From assembly GCA_964539855.1 (NCBI GenBank), contig CAZIJR010000017.1, forward strand, positions 1 to 13,788: a stretch of DNA of 13,788 nt, in the 5' to 3' direction. Positions 5,040 to 12,906 of the stretch are shown here, in pieces. Origin of the DNA: XYD1-FULL-39-28 sp964539855 (GTDB taxonomy: Bacteria > Patescibacteriota > Minisyncoccia > Minisyncoccales > Staskawiczbacteraceae). A program made the translations under genes and the position numbers. Position 1 is the first letter of the stretch; every line of letters begins with the position of its first letter. The notes beneath the pieces were generated by a model. That model was not told where the DNA came from and searched no databases. It saw only the letters and a program-made list of their open reading frames with translations.

Positions 5040-5066
5040 GGGTACCCCGAAGCGAATTTTTTAAAT
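5018..5066. terminator. Two-way terminator between prfA and the lytic transglycosylase
   Basis: Perfect 11-bp arms (ATTTAAAAAAT, 5018-5028, and ATTTTTTAAAT, 5056-5066) enclose a GC-rich inner hairpin ACCC-TAA-GGGT (5033-5043). Each arm provides a T-run on its own strand, fitting the convergent gene pair. The left arm is coding sequence of prfA, whose stop codon is the TAA loop. Confidence 0.65.
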
Positions 5067-5076
5067 AAATTGATGC

Positions 5077-6504
5077 TTAAAATATCAGGTTTTCGCAGTA
5101 GGACGACATTGTTCCTACATCAATAAAGGTTTGTATACACTCAGCTCTCCTCATCACCATACTATTATAAGAACCTGCGACTCCATAATATCTTGCTGCT
5201 GCTTTACTTTCAGCTGCAACAGTTTGAGCTGTTGCTCCCAAGTCTCCTAAATAAAGTGCAGACGCTGTAAAAGAATCTTTAATTGCCCAAGGATCGGGAG
5301 CCTTCCCAAGTTTATTTCTCAACTCGTCTTCAAATATTGCCCACGTAGAGGGAATAAATTGAGCTGGCCCCATTGCTCCTCCCCACCCATATGGAGACCC
5401 TCCTCGAACGTCATAAATCCAGCAAGAGACGGGCGTATTGTAAGGATTTCTACCCACGCCTGCAGTTATTCTTAAAAATGGGGGTATATCTCGCGTAGGA
5501 TGCATTGCTCTAGCATATGCAAGCGGGGTGCCTGTGGAAATCTTTTTTCCATTACCTTTGTCGTCGGTAAGAACGCATTGACCCACATTTCTGCCAATGG
5601 CTGATTCCTGGCTTATAATTGCCAACAAAAATGCTGGTCTAACGCCCACCAAACCCGCTGCACTTTTAGCAATTTCTATTGCTTCTCCAAAGCTTGGAGC
5701 TTCTGTATCAGATGTACCAGCTAGGGAAAACAACATCGCCTGAATTTTTGCCTTTTTTGCCTCCACTACTTTTTTATCTGCCAATTGTTGTTGGTACTGA
5801 GCCTCGGTTAAATTCAAATACGTCTGCTGTTGCTGCTGGTTCTGCTGGTTTTCTTGTTTTTGCAGGCTTTGAAGAGCTATAGTTTTTTGAAGCGAGCCTA
5901 CCTCTCCATCCATCTTTACTTTTTGATTTTCTAGGTAAGCATGTAAATCTACTGTATTTTCTAAAAGCTCACTAACTTTTGAATTTAGACTTTCCAAATA
6001 AACCAAATTACTAAAAAATTCAGACAAATTTCCTTCAAGCAAAACTTCAATTGAAGGCTTTTTATCCTCTTCGTAAAAAGACCTTAGAATGTTTGCTATT
6101 TGATTTTGAGAATCTCCTATTTTATTGGATGTTTCAGCAATAGACTCCTGCGTATCCTCTATTTGGACATTAAGACCCTTCACCTTTACTGTACTCTGAC
6201 TAATTTGATACTCCAGATTTTGTATCTTCTTTTTAAAGGAAGAAATCTGATTTGCTAAAGTATTTTTTTGCTGGGAGGTTTTTGTAATATCTTCCTGCAG
6301 AGCGGCAGACTGTTTATCATAATAATCTGAACATTTTTGTAGCAAAACTTTACAGTCGGATTCGCTTACTCCAGGACAACCCGTGTTTGACTCGGTTATC
6401 TGCTGACAAATAGTTTCTAAATCCTCTGAATACCCAAAAAATGGGACCAGCACTAATCCCAAAATTGAAACCGATAAAATAAAAAACTTATTAGAATAAT
6501 TCAT
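5077..6504 (-). CDS. Secreted coiled-coil lytic transglycosylase
   Basis: A 475-residue exported peptidoglycan hydrolase. The N-terminus is a signal peptide or anchor (hydrophobic residues 6-24). A cysteine-bearing segment (33-58) leads to a long coiled coil (about 64-255) like those of PcsB/EnvC-type division hydrolases, ending in a glutamine-rich run (217-240). The C-terminal domain (about 270-475) is transglycosylase-like: SQESAIG gives a candidate catalytic Glu300, and GAMGPAQFIPSTW (376-388) matches the substrate-groove motif of SLT/MltB-type enzymes. PcsB and EnvC proteins usually end in CHAP or LytM domains, so this coil with a transglycosylase is a less common pairing. It would cleave glycan strands during growth or division, possibly regulated through the coil. 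It has no SD site, and its stop adjoins the two-way terminator shared with prfA. Confidence 0.85.
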   Translation of the reverse strand: MNYSNKFFILSVSILGLVLVPFFGYSEDLETICQQITESNTGCPGVSESDCKVLLQKCSDYYDKQSAALQEDITKTSQQKNTLANQISSFKKKIQNLEYQISQSTVKVKGLNVQIEDTQESIAETSNKIGDSQNQIANILRSFYEEDKKPSIEVLLEGNLSEFFSNLVYLESLNSKVSELLENTVDLHAYLENQKVKMDGEVGSLQKTIALQSLQKQENQQNQQQQQTYLNLTEAQYQQQLADKKVVEAKKAKIQAMLFSLAGTSDTEAPSFGEAIEIAKSAAGLVGVRPAFLLAIISQESAIGRNVGQCVLTDDKGNGKKISTGTPLAYARAMHPTRDIPPFLRITAGVGRNPYNTPVSCWIYDVRGGSPYGWGGAMGPAQFIPSTWAIFEDELRNKLGKAPDPWAIKDSFTASALYLGDLGATAQTVAAESKAAARYYGVAGSYNSMVMRRAECIQTFIDVGTMSSYCENLIF

Positions 6505-6513
6505 CTATATCTA

Positions 6514-6542
6514 TTTTTAGCAATAAAAAACCAACCCTGCAA
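6514..6542 (-). promoter_or_regulatory. Possible promoter of the lytic transglycosylase gene
   Basis: Minus strand TTGCAG (6537-6542), 17-base spacer, TGc-TAAAAA (6514-6519). The -35 box lies in the loop and stem of the preceding terminator, and the expected leader is only a few bases. Both boxes are weak matches. Confidence 0.3.
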
Positions 6543-6552
6543 GGGGCTGGTT
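6525..6552 (-). terminator. Terminator after bL25
   Basis: A 9-bp stem AACCAGCCC/GGGTTGGTT (6544-6552 with 6529-6537; one G-U pair) and a 6-base loop, followed by a T-run TTTTTTATT on the minus strand. It starts 13 bases after the bL25 stop codon. Confidence 0.9.
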
Positions 6553-6565
6553 GTGGATAAAATTA

Positions 6566-7225
6566 TTATGCTTTTTCTTCTTCAACAACCTCTTCCTCTT
6601 TCTTTTCTTTTTCAACCTTCTCTACGCCTTCAACATCCTCAGTAATTTCCTTTGCCAATTCTTCTTCTACTTTTTCAGCCTCTGCGACTAGAGCCACAAT
6701 TTCGTCTGGTTTTGCGGTAGCCCTAACGCCTTCTGGTAGTTTCAGGTCTTTTACCAAAATATGGTCTTCAAATGTCTTTAATCCTTCAATAGAAACTTTA
6801 ATTTCATGGGGTAAATTTTGGGGAAGCGCTTTAACTTCAAGCTCAGAAATATTTTTAACCAATGTTCCACCTAAATCCTTTACTGCTGGAGCCTCGCCTT
6901 CAAAAACAATCGGAACCTCTACCTCAACCTCTTCTTTTAGTGATGCTTGAAAAAAATCAATGTGTATAAAATTATCACTAACAGGGTCTTTTTGAAGCTC
7001 ATGTATCAAAACCGGCCTCCTCTCCTTTTCTCCTTCAACGCTTAGTTCTATCAGTGAACTTTCTCCTGCTTCTTTTAAAACCTTGGAAAGCTCCTTATAA
7101 TCCACCTCTATTTGGACGTTTTTAACCTTGTGCCCGTAAACAACAGCAGGAATTCCGCCAGAATCCCTTAATTTTTTATTTTTTTTACCAGTTTTACTTC
7201 TGATTTTAGCGTTAAGTGTAATCAT
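6566..7225 (-). CDS. rplY: Large ribosomal subunit protein bL25 (CTC/TL5 form)
   Basis: A 219-residue L25 that binds 5S rRNA in the 50S subunit. It is the long CTC/TL5 form. The N-terminal domain binds 5S rRNA (about 1-92, with GGIPAVVYG at 23-31 and DPVSDNFIHIDF at 81-92). A second beta domain follows (about 93-185, with GGTLV), and a strongly acidic low-complexity tail rich in Glu, Lys and Val covers about 186-219. Such tails occur in this family and are disordered. The start MITLNAK is 1 base after the ferredoxin stop codon, so the two are translated from one message. A terminator follows. Confidence 0.95.
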   Translation of the reverse strand: MITLNAKIRSKTGKKNKKLRDSGGIPAVVYGHKVKNVQIEVDYKELSKVLKEAGESSLIELSVEGEKERRPVLIHELQKDPVSDNFIHIDFFQASLKEEVEVEVPIVFEGEAPAVKDLGGTLVKNISELEVKALPQNLPHEIKVSIEGLKTFEDHILVKDLKLPEGVRATAKPDEIVALVAEAEKVEEELAKEITEDVEGVEKVEKEKKEEEVVEEEKA

Positions 7226-7226
7226 T

Positions 7227-7439
7227 TTATTTATCTATATGTATACATTGCACTGGACAAGCTTGTACGGCCGATTCAGCACATTCAATTTTTTCTACTT
7301 CTAGTTCCTCTAATTCTTTTTTATCTGCGTTTTTAATGTGGGATTTACCATCCTCAGCAATCTCAAAAAACTTATCGCAAAGTGCGGCGCACGAGCCACA
7401 CCCAATACATTTTTCACGCTCTAATTTTATTTTCGCCAT
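7227..7439 (-). CDS. Single-cluster [4Fe-4S] ferredoxin
   Basis: A 70-residue soluble electron carrier. Cluster ligands are C11, C14 and C17 (CIGCGSC) with C61 before proline (ACP). C21 and C53 fall where Thermotoga-type ferredoxins have a disulfide, so the second cluster of bacterial 2[4Fe-4S] ferredoxins is lost and replaced by a probable C21-C53 bridge. C65 (CPVQCI) is an extra cysteine not usual at that place. It could serve low-potential redox steps such as pyruvate oxidation, but no partner oxidoreductase is in the window. It is 53 bases after the aldolase gene and 1 base before bL25, an unusual pairing of a redox and a ribosomal gene in one transcript. Confidence 0.93.
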   Translation of the reverse strand: MAKIKLEREKCIGCGSCAALCDKFFEIAEDGKSHIKNADKKELEELEVEKIECAESAVQACPVQCIHIDK

Positions 7440-7458
7440 GGTTTTATGTAATGTTTAA

Positions 7459-7487
7459 ATATTAATATATTATTTTGGATTTGTAAA
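7459..7487 (-). promoter_or_regulatory. Possible promoter of ferredoxin-rplY
   Basis: Minus strand TTTACA (7482-7487; five of six consensus bases), 17-base spacer, TAATAT (7459-7464), 19 bases before the ferredoxin ATG. No terminator separates this from the aldolase gene, so read-through is also possible. Confidence 0.4.
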
Positions 7488-7492
7488 CCCCC

Positions 7493-8365
7493 CTATACCC
7501 TTCCAGCACTTCCAAATAAATTTATTTTTAATTCAACAACCTTCTCTACCGAGCGCTGAACAACGGGAAAAAATTTGTAAGGCACAATTTCTTCTTTATT
7601 TTCAGTTAAAACGCGTCTTAAATTACCCGTGAAAGATAATCTTAATTCTGTGTTAATGTTAATTTTTACAATACCTGACTTAATGGAAGACCTTATATCT
7701 TCTTCCATCGTTCCGGAACCTCCATGTAAAACTAAAAAGGCTTTTTCCTTGATTTCCTTTTCAATGTTTTTTAGGATGTCTATCCTAAGGTCAGGGCAAA
7801 CCCCGGAAATTTCTATTCCATGAAAATTCCCCATACTTACGGCCAACAAATCCGCACCAGCTTTTTCCAGATATTCCATAGCTTCGGCAGGCTTTGTTAG
7901 GTCATCCTCTTTAATTTTAAATTTCTCAGAATATAGCATGGAAGAATCGGTACCTATTTTGCCGACTTCGCCCTCAACTAAAACACCTCTCCAATGTGCG
8001 TATTTTGCAACCTCTTTAGAAATTTTTATATTTTCGTCCAAAGGTAATTTAGAACCGTCAAAATGAACCATGTCATAACCTAAATCAACAACCTTTTTTA
8101 AATACTCGAATGATTTTCCGTGGTCCAAATTTAAAAAAATAGGTAATCCAGTTCTTTTTCTTAACACGTTTCTTATAGCTACGGCCTCTTCTATCCCAAA
8201 GAACTTGCTCTCGCCTTCTGATGTTCCCAAAATTACCGGTGATTTTAATTGAAAACACTTATTTACTATCGCTTTCATTTGGCTAAAATCAGAAAAATTG
8301 AACTGTGGTACAGCAAATTTTTCTTCGCGAGCTTTCTGAAAATAATATTTTAAATTTTTAGCCAT
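7493..8365 (-). CDS. fba: Class II fructose-bisphosphate aldolase
   Basis: A zinc-dependent aldolase interconverting fructose 1,6-bisphosphate with dihydroxyacetone phosphate and glyceraldehyde 3-phosphate. Family signatures are intact: LNLDHGKSF with catalytic Asp81 and zinc ligand His82, the VEGEVGKIGT block (130-139), SMGNFHG with His182 and VLHGGSG with His214, then NINTELR (236-242). The start MAKNLKYYFQKAREE (290 residues) fits the family; the frame is open to 8425 but adds 20 residues unlike the usual N-terminus and would enter the GC-rich spacer. No SD site. The close relatives tagatose- and ketose-bisphosphate aldolases cannot be fully excluded, but the glycolytic context favours fructose bisphosphate. 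It is the last gene of the carbon operon. Confidence 0.9.
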   Translation of the reverse strand: MAKNLKYYFQKAREEKFAVPQFNFSDFSQMKAIVNKCFQLKSPVILGTSEGESKFFGIEEAVAIRNVLRKRTGLPIFLNLDHGKSFEYLKKVVDLGYDMVHFDGSKLPLDENIKISKEVAKYAHWRGVLVEGEVGKIGTDSSMLYSEKFKIKEDDLTKPAEAMEYLEKAGADLLAVSMGNFHGIEISGVCPDLRIDILKNIEKEIKEKAFLVLHGGSGTMEEDIRSSIKSGIVKININTELRLSFTGNLRRVLTENKEEIVPYKFFPVVQRSVEKVVELKINLFGSAGRV

Positions 8366-8437
8366 TTTATTTATTTTTTTTAATGTCTGGCTTAAGTGTC
8401 GCTTTACAGCTTCGCTATATCGCAACCTTACATACCT

Positions 8438-9463
8438 TTACTTTGTTATGCACAAATTATTTTCTCCACATTCCTGCTTTGAAACCTCAACTCTCTTAAA
8501 GTCTGATTTTTTATCCAAAAGCCCATTTTTTGCGCCTATTTTAGACAAACAAGCCTCAGAATTACCCAACCCCAGTTGTATTGACTTTACAATGTCGCCA
8601 TTAAATTTTATATATCCTGATAAAAATCCTGACGCAAACGAATCTCCGGCTCCGGTTGTATCAACAACCTTTCGGTCAGGATTTGGTTTTGCAGAATACA
8701 AAAACTTACCATCAGAAACGACAACCCCTTCCCCTCCCTTTGTCATAACTGCAATCCCTGGACAAATTTCATCAATTGCTTTAAATATTTCTAATTCCTT
8801 TATAAACGGAATTTTTGTTAAAAAAGAAGCCTCTTCTTGGTTTAAAAACAAAATATCTATTTTAGCAAAAATCTTTTTTAAATCTTCTATGGGCATAGAT
8901 AACTGCTGTTTAGATGGATTTAATGCAATCTTTATTTTATTTTCAAAAGCAAAGTTAACAATATTCTCAAAATTTTTATAAAGTGAATTTGTAAATGGCG
9001 CCAAATAAAACCATTTTGCCTTTAATTTCTTCCAAGGAACATCCTCTTTGCACAATAAGTCTGATGCACCCCTATAGACCAAAATAGTCCTCTCTCCTCC
9101 GCCGTTAGATACAACTACCGAACAGTTTGTTTGTTTCTCCCTTTTTTTAATCAAAAACCTGGTATCAACTCTAAAATGTTTAAGCTCCCTTATCAATTCC
9201 AGCCCAGCAGAATCGGCCCCAATTGCCCCACAAAAAGCCGTTTTAAAGCCCTGCATAGCAAATGTAGCAGCAGTATTGGTTCCACCCCCTCCTGAGGTGA
9301 AAACAATGCTCTCAACGTCAATTTTAGACCCAAAAGGCAAACAAAGGCCTTCGCCCGTAGAGAAGTCTTTTTCTCCCTTTACCACTTTAAACGATTTTGA
9401 ATTAACATGTATATCCTGCGCAGCTGAACCAAAGGTTATAATATCGTACATTTTATTAAACAT
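8438..9463 (-). CDS. PfkB/ribokinase-family sugar kinase
   Basis: A 341-residue ATP-dependent carbohydrate kinase. Signature one, a glycine-rich stretch with GGGGTNTAATFAMQG (58-72), and signature two, DTTGAGDSFASGF (268-280, catalytic base Asp274 and anion hole), are both clear. Substrate residues are not diagnostic, so ribose, fructose, fructose-6-phosphate and nucleosides all remain possible. Placement between PEP synthase and fructose-bisphosphate aldolase makes a phosphofructokinase-like role attractive (inference). It starts 9 bases after the ppsA stop; Met5 (9451) is an equally plausible start because the fold begins at YDIITFGS. The C-terminal 20 residues are polar with two cysteines. 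Confidence 0.88.
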   Translation of the reverse strand: MFNKMYDIITFGSAAQDIHVNSKSFKVVKGEKDFSTGEGLCLPFGSKIDVESIVFTSGGGGTNTAATFAMQGFKTAFCGAIGADSAGLELIRELKHFRVDTRFLIKKREKQTNCSVVVSNGGGERTILVYRGASDLLCKEDVPWKKLKAKWFYLAPFTNSLYKNFENIVNFAFENKIKIALNPSKQQLSMPIEDLKKIFAKIDILFLNQEEASFLTKIPFIKELEIFKAIDEICPGIAVMTKGGEGVVVSDGKFLYSAKPNPDRKVVDTTGAGDSFASGFLSGYIKFNGDIVKSIQLGLGNSEACLSKIGAKNGLLDKKSDFKRVEVSKQECGENNLCITK

Positions 9464-9472
9464 TTATAACTT

Positions 9473-11875
9473 TTATTTTTGATTTAGATTTTTTTCGGTT
9501 TGGGCAATGGCAATCTTCGTTTTTAAAACAGAATCGGGATTCAAAGAAATTGACTCAATTCCCCGCTCCACTAAAAATTGCGCAAAATCAGGAAAATCGC
9601 TCGGTCCCTGCCCACATATGCCAATATATTTATTATTATTCTGGCATACTTTTATTGCTTCTTCAATAAGCTCCTTTACGGCCTCGTTTTTTTCGTTTCC
9701 TATTGCCGACAAATTAGAGTTATCCCTATCCAGGCCGAGCGCTAACTGGGTCAAATCGTTAGAGCCAATCGAAAATCCATCAAAAATTTCCAAAAACTTT
9801 TCAGCCAAAATAACATTCGATGGCACTTCACACATCACATAGATTTTCAACCCATTTTCGCCCTGTTTCAATCCATTTTGAGCTAAAATCTCCACAACTT
9901 TTCTACCTTCATCTAAAGTCCTACAAAATGGAACCATCGGGATGACATTGATTAATCCAAAATCTTCTCTTACTTTTTTCATTGCTTTACATTCCAGCAC
10001 AAAAGCGTCCTTAAAACTTGAATGATAATATCTTGAAGCTCCTCTAAATCCTATCATAGGATTTTCCTCTTCTGGCTCAAACATTTCTCCTCCCACTAAG
10101 GACCTATACTCATTTGTTTTAAAATCTGAAAACCTTACAATTACCGGTTTTGGATAAAAGGCCGAACCAATCATCCCGATTCCCTCCGCTAATTTATCAA
10201 CGTAAAATTGAGATTTATTTTCATACCCCAAAGTCAGCGCATCAATTTTCTTTTTTAAAGCCGGCTTTAATTTTTTATAATTTATCAGGGCGTTTGGGTG
10301 GATTTTTATTGCGTTAGCAATAATAAATTCCTCCCTAGCCAAGCCAACTCCGTCGTTGGGAATAAAGCTCAAATTAAAGGCATTTGACGGCTCCCCCACA
10401 TTCATTAAAATTTTTGTTTTAGTTTTAGGCAAATTGGAAATATCTGTTTTTTTAATTTCAAATGGAACTATGCCCTCATAAACCCTGCCCTGCTCACCCC
10501 CGGCACAAGAAACCGTTATTTCCCTTCCAGCTTTTATGCTTTTTGTACCGTTAATAGTACCAACAACCGTTGGGACTCCTAATTCCCTTCCAACAATTGC
10601 GGCATGGCAGGTTCTTCCGCCCCTGTTTGTCACAATGGCTTTTGCAATTTTCATTGCAGGAACCCAGTCCGGGTCTGTCATGTCCGTCACCAAAACTTCT
10701 CCCTCTTTAAATTTCTCAATATCTTTTACAGACATAATTACTTTTGTAACTCCTTGACCAATCTTATTTCCAACACTAAGCCCCTCAGCTAATAATTTTT
10801 TCGGAGCAGATTCAGATAATTTATATTCCTCTAAAATATTAACATTTTTTTTACTTTGGACTGTTTCCGGTCTTGCTTGGACTATAAAAAGCTCATTGGT
10901 CTTTCCGTCTTTTGCCCATTCCATATCCATTGATTTTTTATAATGATCCTCCACTATCACTGACCATTTTGCCAGGGCTAAAACATCCTCATCGCTGATA
11001 CAAAAATTATTTCTTTCTTTTTTTGTTGTGGCAATGTCCTTTGTCGGTTTTTTAGAATTATTTGTATAAGCTAATTTTACTAGTTTTGAACCCAACCTTT
11101 TTTCTAAAATAGGCTTAAACCCCTTTTTTAGAGTTGTCTCGAAAACATAAAACTGGTCAGGATCAACCCTACCTTTCACAACATTTTCTCCCAAACCATA
11201 GCTTGCGTTGATTAAAACTATATCTCCAAAACCAGATTCTGTTTCACAAGAAAACATAACACCAGAAGTTCCTAGGTCCGACCTTGCCATTTTTTGTACT
11301 CCTACTGATAGGGCGATAGAAAGATGGTCTATTTTTACTTGTTCTCTATATACAATTGCCCTGTCGGTAAAAAAAGAGACAAAGCAATCCTTAACAGCTT
11401 TCAAAAGATTCTCCGTTCCGGTGATATTTAGATATGTTTCAAATTGGCCAGCAAATGAAGCATCTGGATTGTCTTCAGCAACTCCAGAAGTTCTTACGGC
11501 CACATCGGTATTTTCAACATTATATTTTTGAGATAATTTAGCATAAGCCTCAAATAAATCCTTTTTAAGTTCGTCTGTAAAAGTTCCTGTTGCAATTTTT
11601 TCTCTGGCAGCCTTACCAACCGCCCTTACAGATTGCAAATTTTTGGGATCTAAATTTTTAAAAATTTCTAATAATTTTTTGTCTAATTCGTTAGCCTTAA
11701 TAAATTTCCAATAAAAAGCAGATGTTATAGCAAAACCATATGGAATATTCACACCTTTTGATGTTAGCTGAGTATACATTTCACCCAAAGACGCATTTTT
11801 TCCACCAACCAGGGGAACATCTTCCATCCTGATTTCATCAAACCATAAAATATTCTTTTGATTTTTTTCCATCAT
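9473..11875 (-). CDS. ppsA: Phosphoenolpyruvate synthase
   Basis: Pyruvate, water dikinase: pyruvate + ATP + water to PEP + AMP + phosphate, the entry to gluconeogenesis. At 800 residues it has full length. The N-terminal ATP-grasp domain (about 1-340) shows VGGKNASLGEM (23-33), AVRTSGVAEDNPDASFAGQ (126-144) and QARPET (333-338). The phosphohistidine swivel domain has catalytic His424 in TNRGGRTCHAAIVG (416-429). The C-terminal PEP-binding TIM barrel has NPMIGFRGASRY (605-616), SIGSNDLTQ (702-710) and the GICGQGPSD loop with Cys754. The GQGPSD form (GQAPSD in E. coli) and length separate it from pyruvate phosphate dikinase. It starts 5 bases after the ackA stop. In fermentative cells such enzymes may also run toward pyruvate and ATP. 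Confidence 0.95.
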   Translation of the reverse strand: MMEKNQKNILWFDEIRMEDVPLVGGKNASLGEMYTQLTSKGVNIPYGFAITSAFYWKFIKANELDKKLLEIFKNLDPKNLQSVRAVGKAAREKIATGTFTDELKKDLFEAYAKLSQKYNVENTDVAVRTSGVAEDNPDASFAGQFETYLNITGTENLLKAVKDCFVSFFTDRAIVYREQVKIDHLSIALSVGVQKMARSDLGTSGVMFSCETESGFGDIVLINASYGLGENVVKGRVDPDQFYVFETTLKKGFKPILEKRLGSKLVKLAYTNNSKKPTKDIATTKKERNNFCISDEDVLALAKWSVIVEDHYKKSMDMEWAKDGKTNELFIVQARPETVQSKKNVNILEEYKLSESAPKKLLAEGLSVGNKIGQGVTKVIMSVKDIEKFKEGEVLVTDMTDPDWVPAMKIAKAIVTNRGGRTCHAAIVGRELGVPTVVGTINGTKSIKAGREITVSCAGGEQGRVYEGIVPFEIKKTDISNLPKTKTKILMNVGEPSNAFNLSFIPNDGVGLAREEFIIANAIKIHPNALINYKKLKPALKKKIDALTLGYENKSQFYVDKLAEGIGMIGSAFYPKPVIVRFSDFKTNEYRSLVGGEMFEPEEENPMIGFRGASRYYHSSFKDAFVLECKAMKKVREDFGLINVIPMVPFCRTLDEGRKVVEILAQNGLKQGENGLKIYVMCEVPSNVILAEKFLEIFDGFSIGSNDLTQLALGLDRDNSNLSAIGNEKNEAVKELIEEAIKVCQNNNKYIGICGQGPSDFPDFAQFLVERGIESISLNPDSVLKTKIAIAQTEKNLNQK

Positions 11876-11880
11876 AAATT

Positions 11881-12906
11881 TTATTTAACCTTTATTATTT
11901 TTTGGGCTATTGCCATTTCTTCATCTGTTTTAATAACTAAAATACTTGTATTTTTTAATATATTTAAATCCTTTAAAATGGTATTTCTGGTTTTTGGTAA
12001 TCCTGCTCCAATACTTCCAGTAAAAACCAGTACATCGCACCCATCCAAAACAGCAAAATAGGCACCGATATACTTTTTTATTGAGTAAGCAAAAATATTC
12101 AATGCGAGCTTAGCAGATTCGTCTTCTCTTTTTATTTTTTCTAACACTTCCAGCATCTCACCAGTATGGCAAATACCCATTAACCCCGATTCTTTATTCA
12201 GCATTTCTTTAGTTCTTTCAACAGACAGGTCTTCGGCAAGCTCTAAAATAATTCCAGGATCTATACTCCCAGACCTTGTTGCCATAACTAAGCCATCCAT
12301 TGGGGTAAAACCCATTGAAGTGTCTATCGGCTTTCCGTTTTTTATTGCAGCGATACTAGCTCCTCCGCCCAGGTGGCAGGTAATAATTTTTAGCTTGTTT
12401 AATGGTTTTTTTATTTTTTCGGCAGCTTTTTGAGCAACATATTCGTGGGAAATACCATGAAAACCAAATTTTCTAAATCCATATTTTTCTGTTATTTCTT
12501 TTGGTAATGCATAAATCTTAGCCACTTCCGGCATGTTGTCAAAAAACTCGGTATCAAATATAGCAACCTGTTTTACCAAAGGAAAAACTCTTTCTGCTGT
12601 CTTGGCTCCCAAAATATTATAAGGATTGTGCAAAGGAGCTAAGCGGTTAAATTTTCCCAGCTCTAGCAAACTGTCACTATTTAAAACTGCTAAATTTTTA
12701 AACTTTTTTCCACCATAAACGACCCTGTGTCCGATTATTTTTATATCTGCTTTATATTCAGCCAATTTTTCAATCTCGGTAAGTAAAATGTTTCCGTAGT
12801 CCTTGTCGTCTGCTACAGACACATCTCCTCCTTTTACTTTCTTCAATTTTTCTGAAAAAAGCTTCCATTTTATAGATTGGCTACCGCAATTTAAAACTAA
12901 AATCAT
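11881..12906 (-). CDS. ackA: Acetate kinase (short, divergent)
   Basis: Acetyl phosphate + ADP to acetate + ATP. Active-site motifs of the ASKHA fold are present: NCGSQSIK (6-13), GHRVVYGG with Arg61 (59-66), PLHNP with His93, FDTEFF with Asp118, GFHGISH with His150, CHLGGGAS with His178, TRSGSIDPG with Arg211 and TDEEMAIA with the Mg-binding glutamate near 329-330. At 341 residues it is some 60 shorter than typical enzymes. Two nucleotide-site motifs deviate: GSQS for GSSS, and SIGAG (298-302) for GIGEN. It starts in a 4-base ATGA overlap with the pduL stop. Propionate or butyrate kinase activity is possible, but the pairing with PduL and the histidine set favour acetate. Confidence 0.92.
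   Translation of the reverse strand: MILVLNCGSQSIKWKLFSEKLKKVKGGDVSVADDKDYGNILLTEIEKLAEYKADIKIIGHRVVYGGKKFKNLAVLNSDSLLELGKFNRLAPLHNPYNILGAKTAERVFPLVKQVAIFDTEFFDNMPEVAKIYALPKEITEKYGFRKFGFHGISHEYVAQKAAEKIKKPLNKLKIITCHLGGGASIAAIKNGKPIDTSMGFTPMDGLVMATRSGSIDPGIILELAEDLSVERTKEMLNKESGLMGICHTGEMLEVLEKIKREDESAKLALNIFAYSIKKYIGAYFAVLDGCDVLVFTGSIGAGLPKTRNTILKDLNILKNTSILVIKTDEEMAIAQKIIKVK

Noticed and set aside
8366..8425. Longer N-terminus for the aldolase
   Set aside because: The extra 20 residues do not fit the family, whose proteins begin near the MAKNLKYYFQKA position; the DNA there looks like a GC-rich spacer.
8448..8981. 177-codon open frame on the plus strand
   Set aside because: It lies fully antisense to the PfkB-family kinase, which has clear motifs; the plus-strand product shows no recognisable family features.
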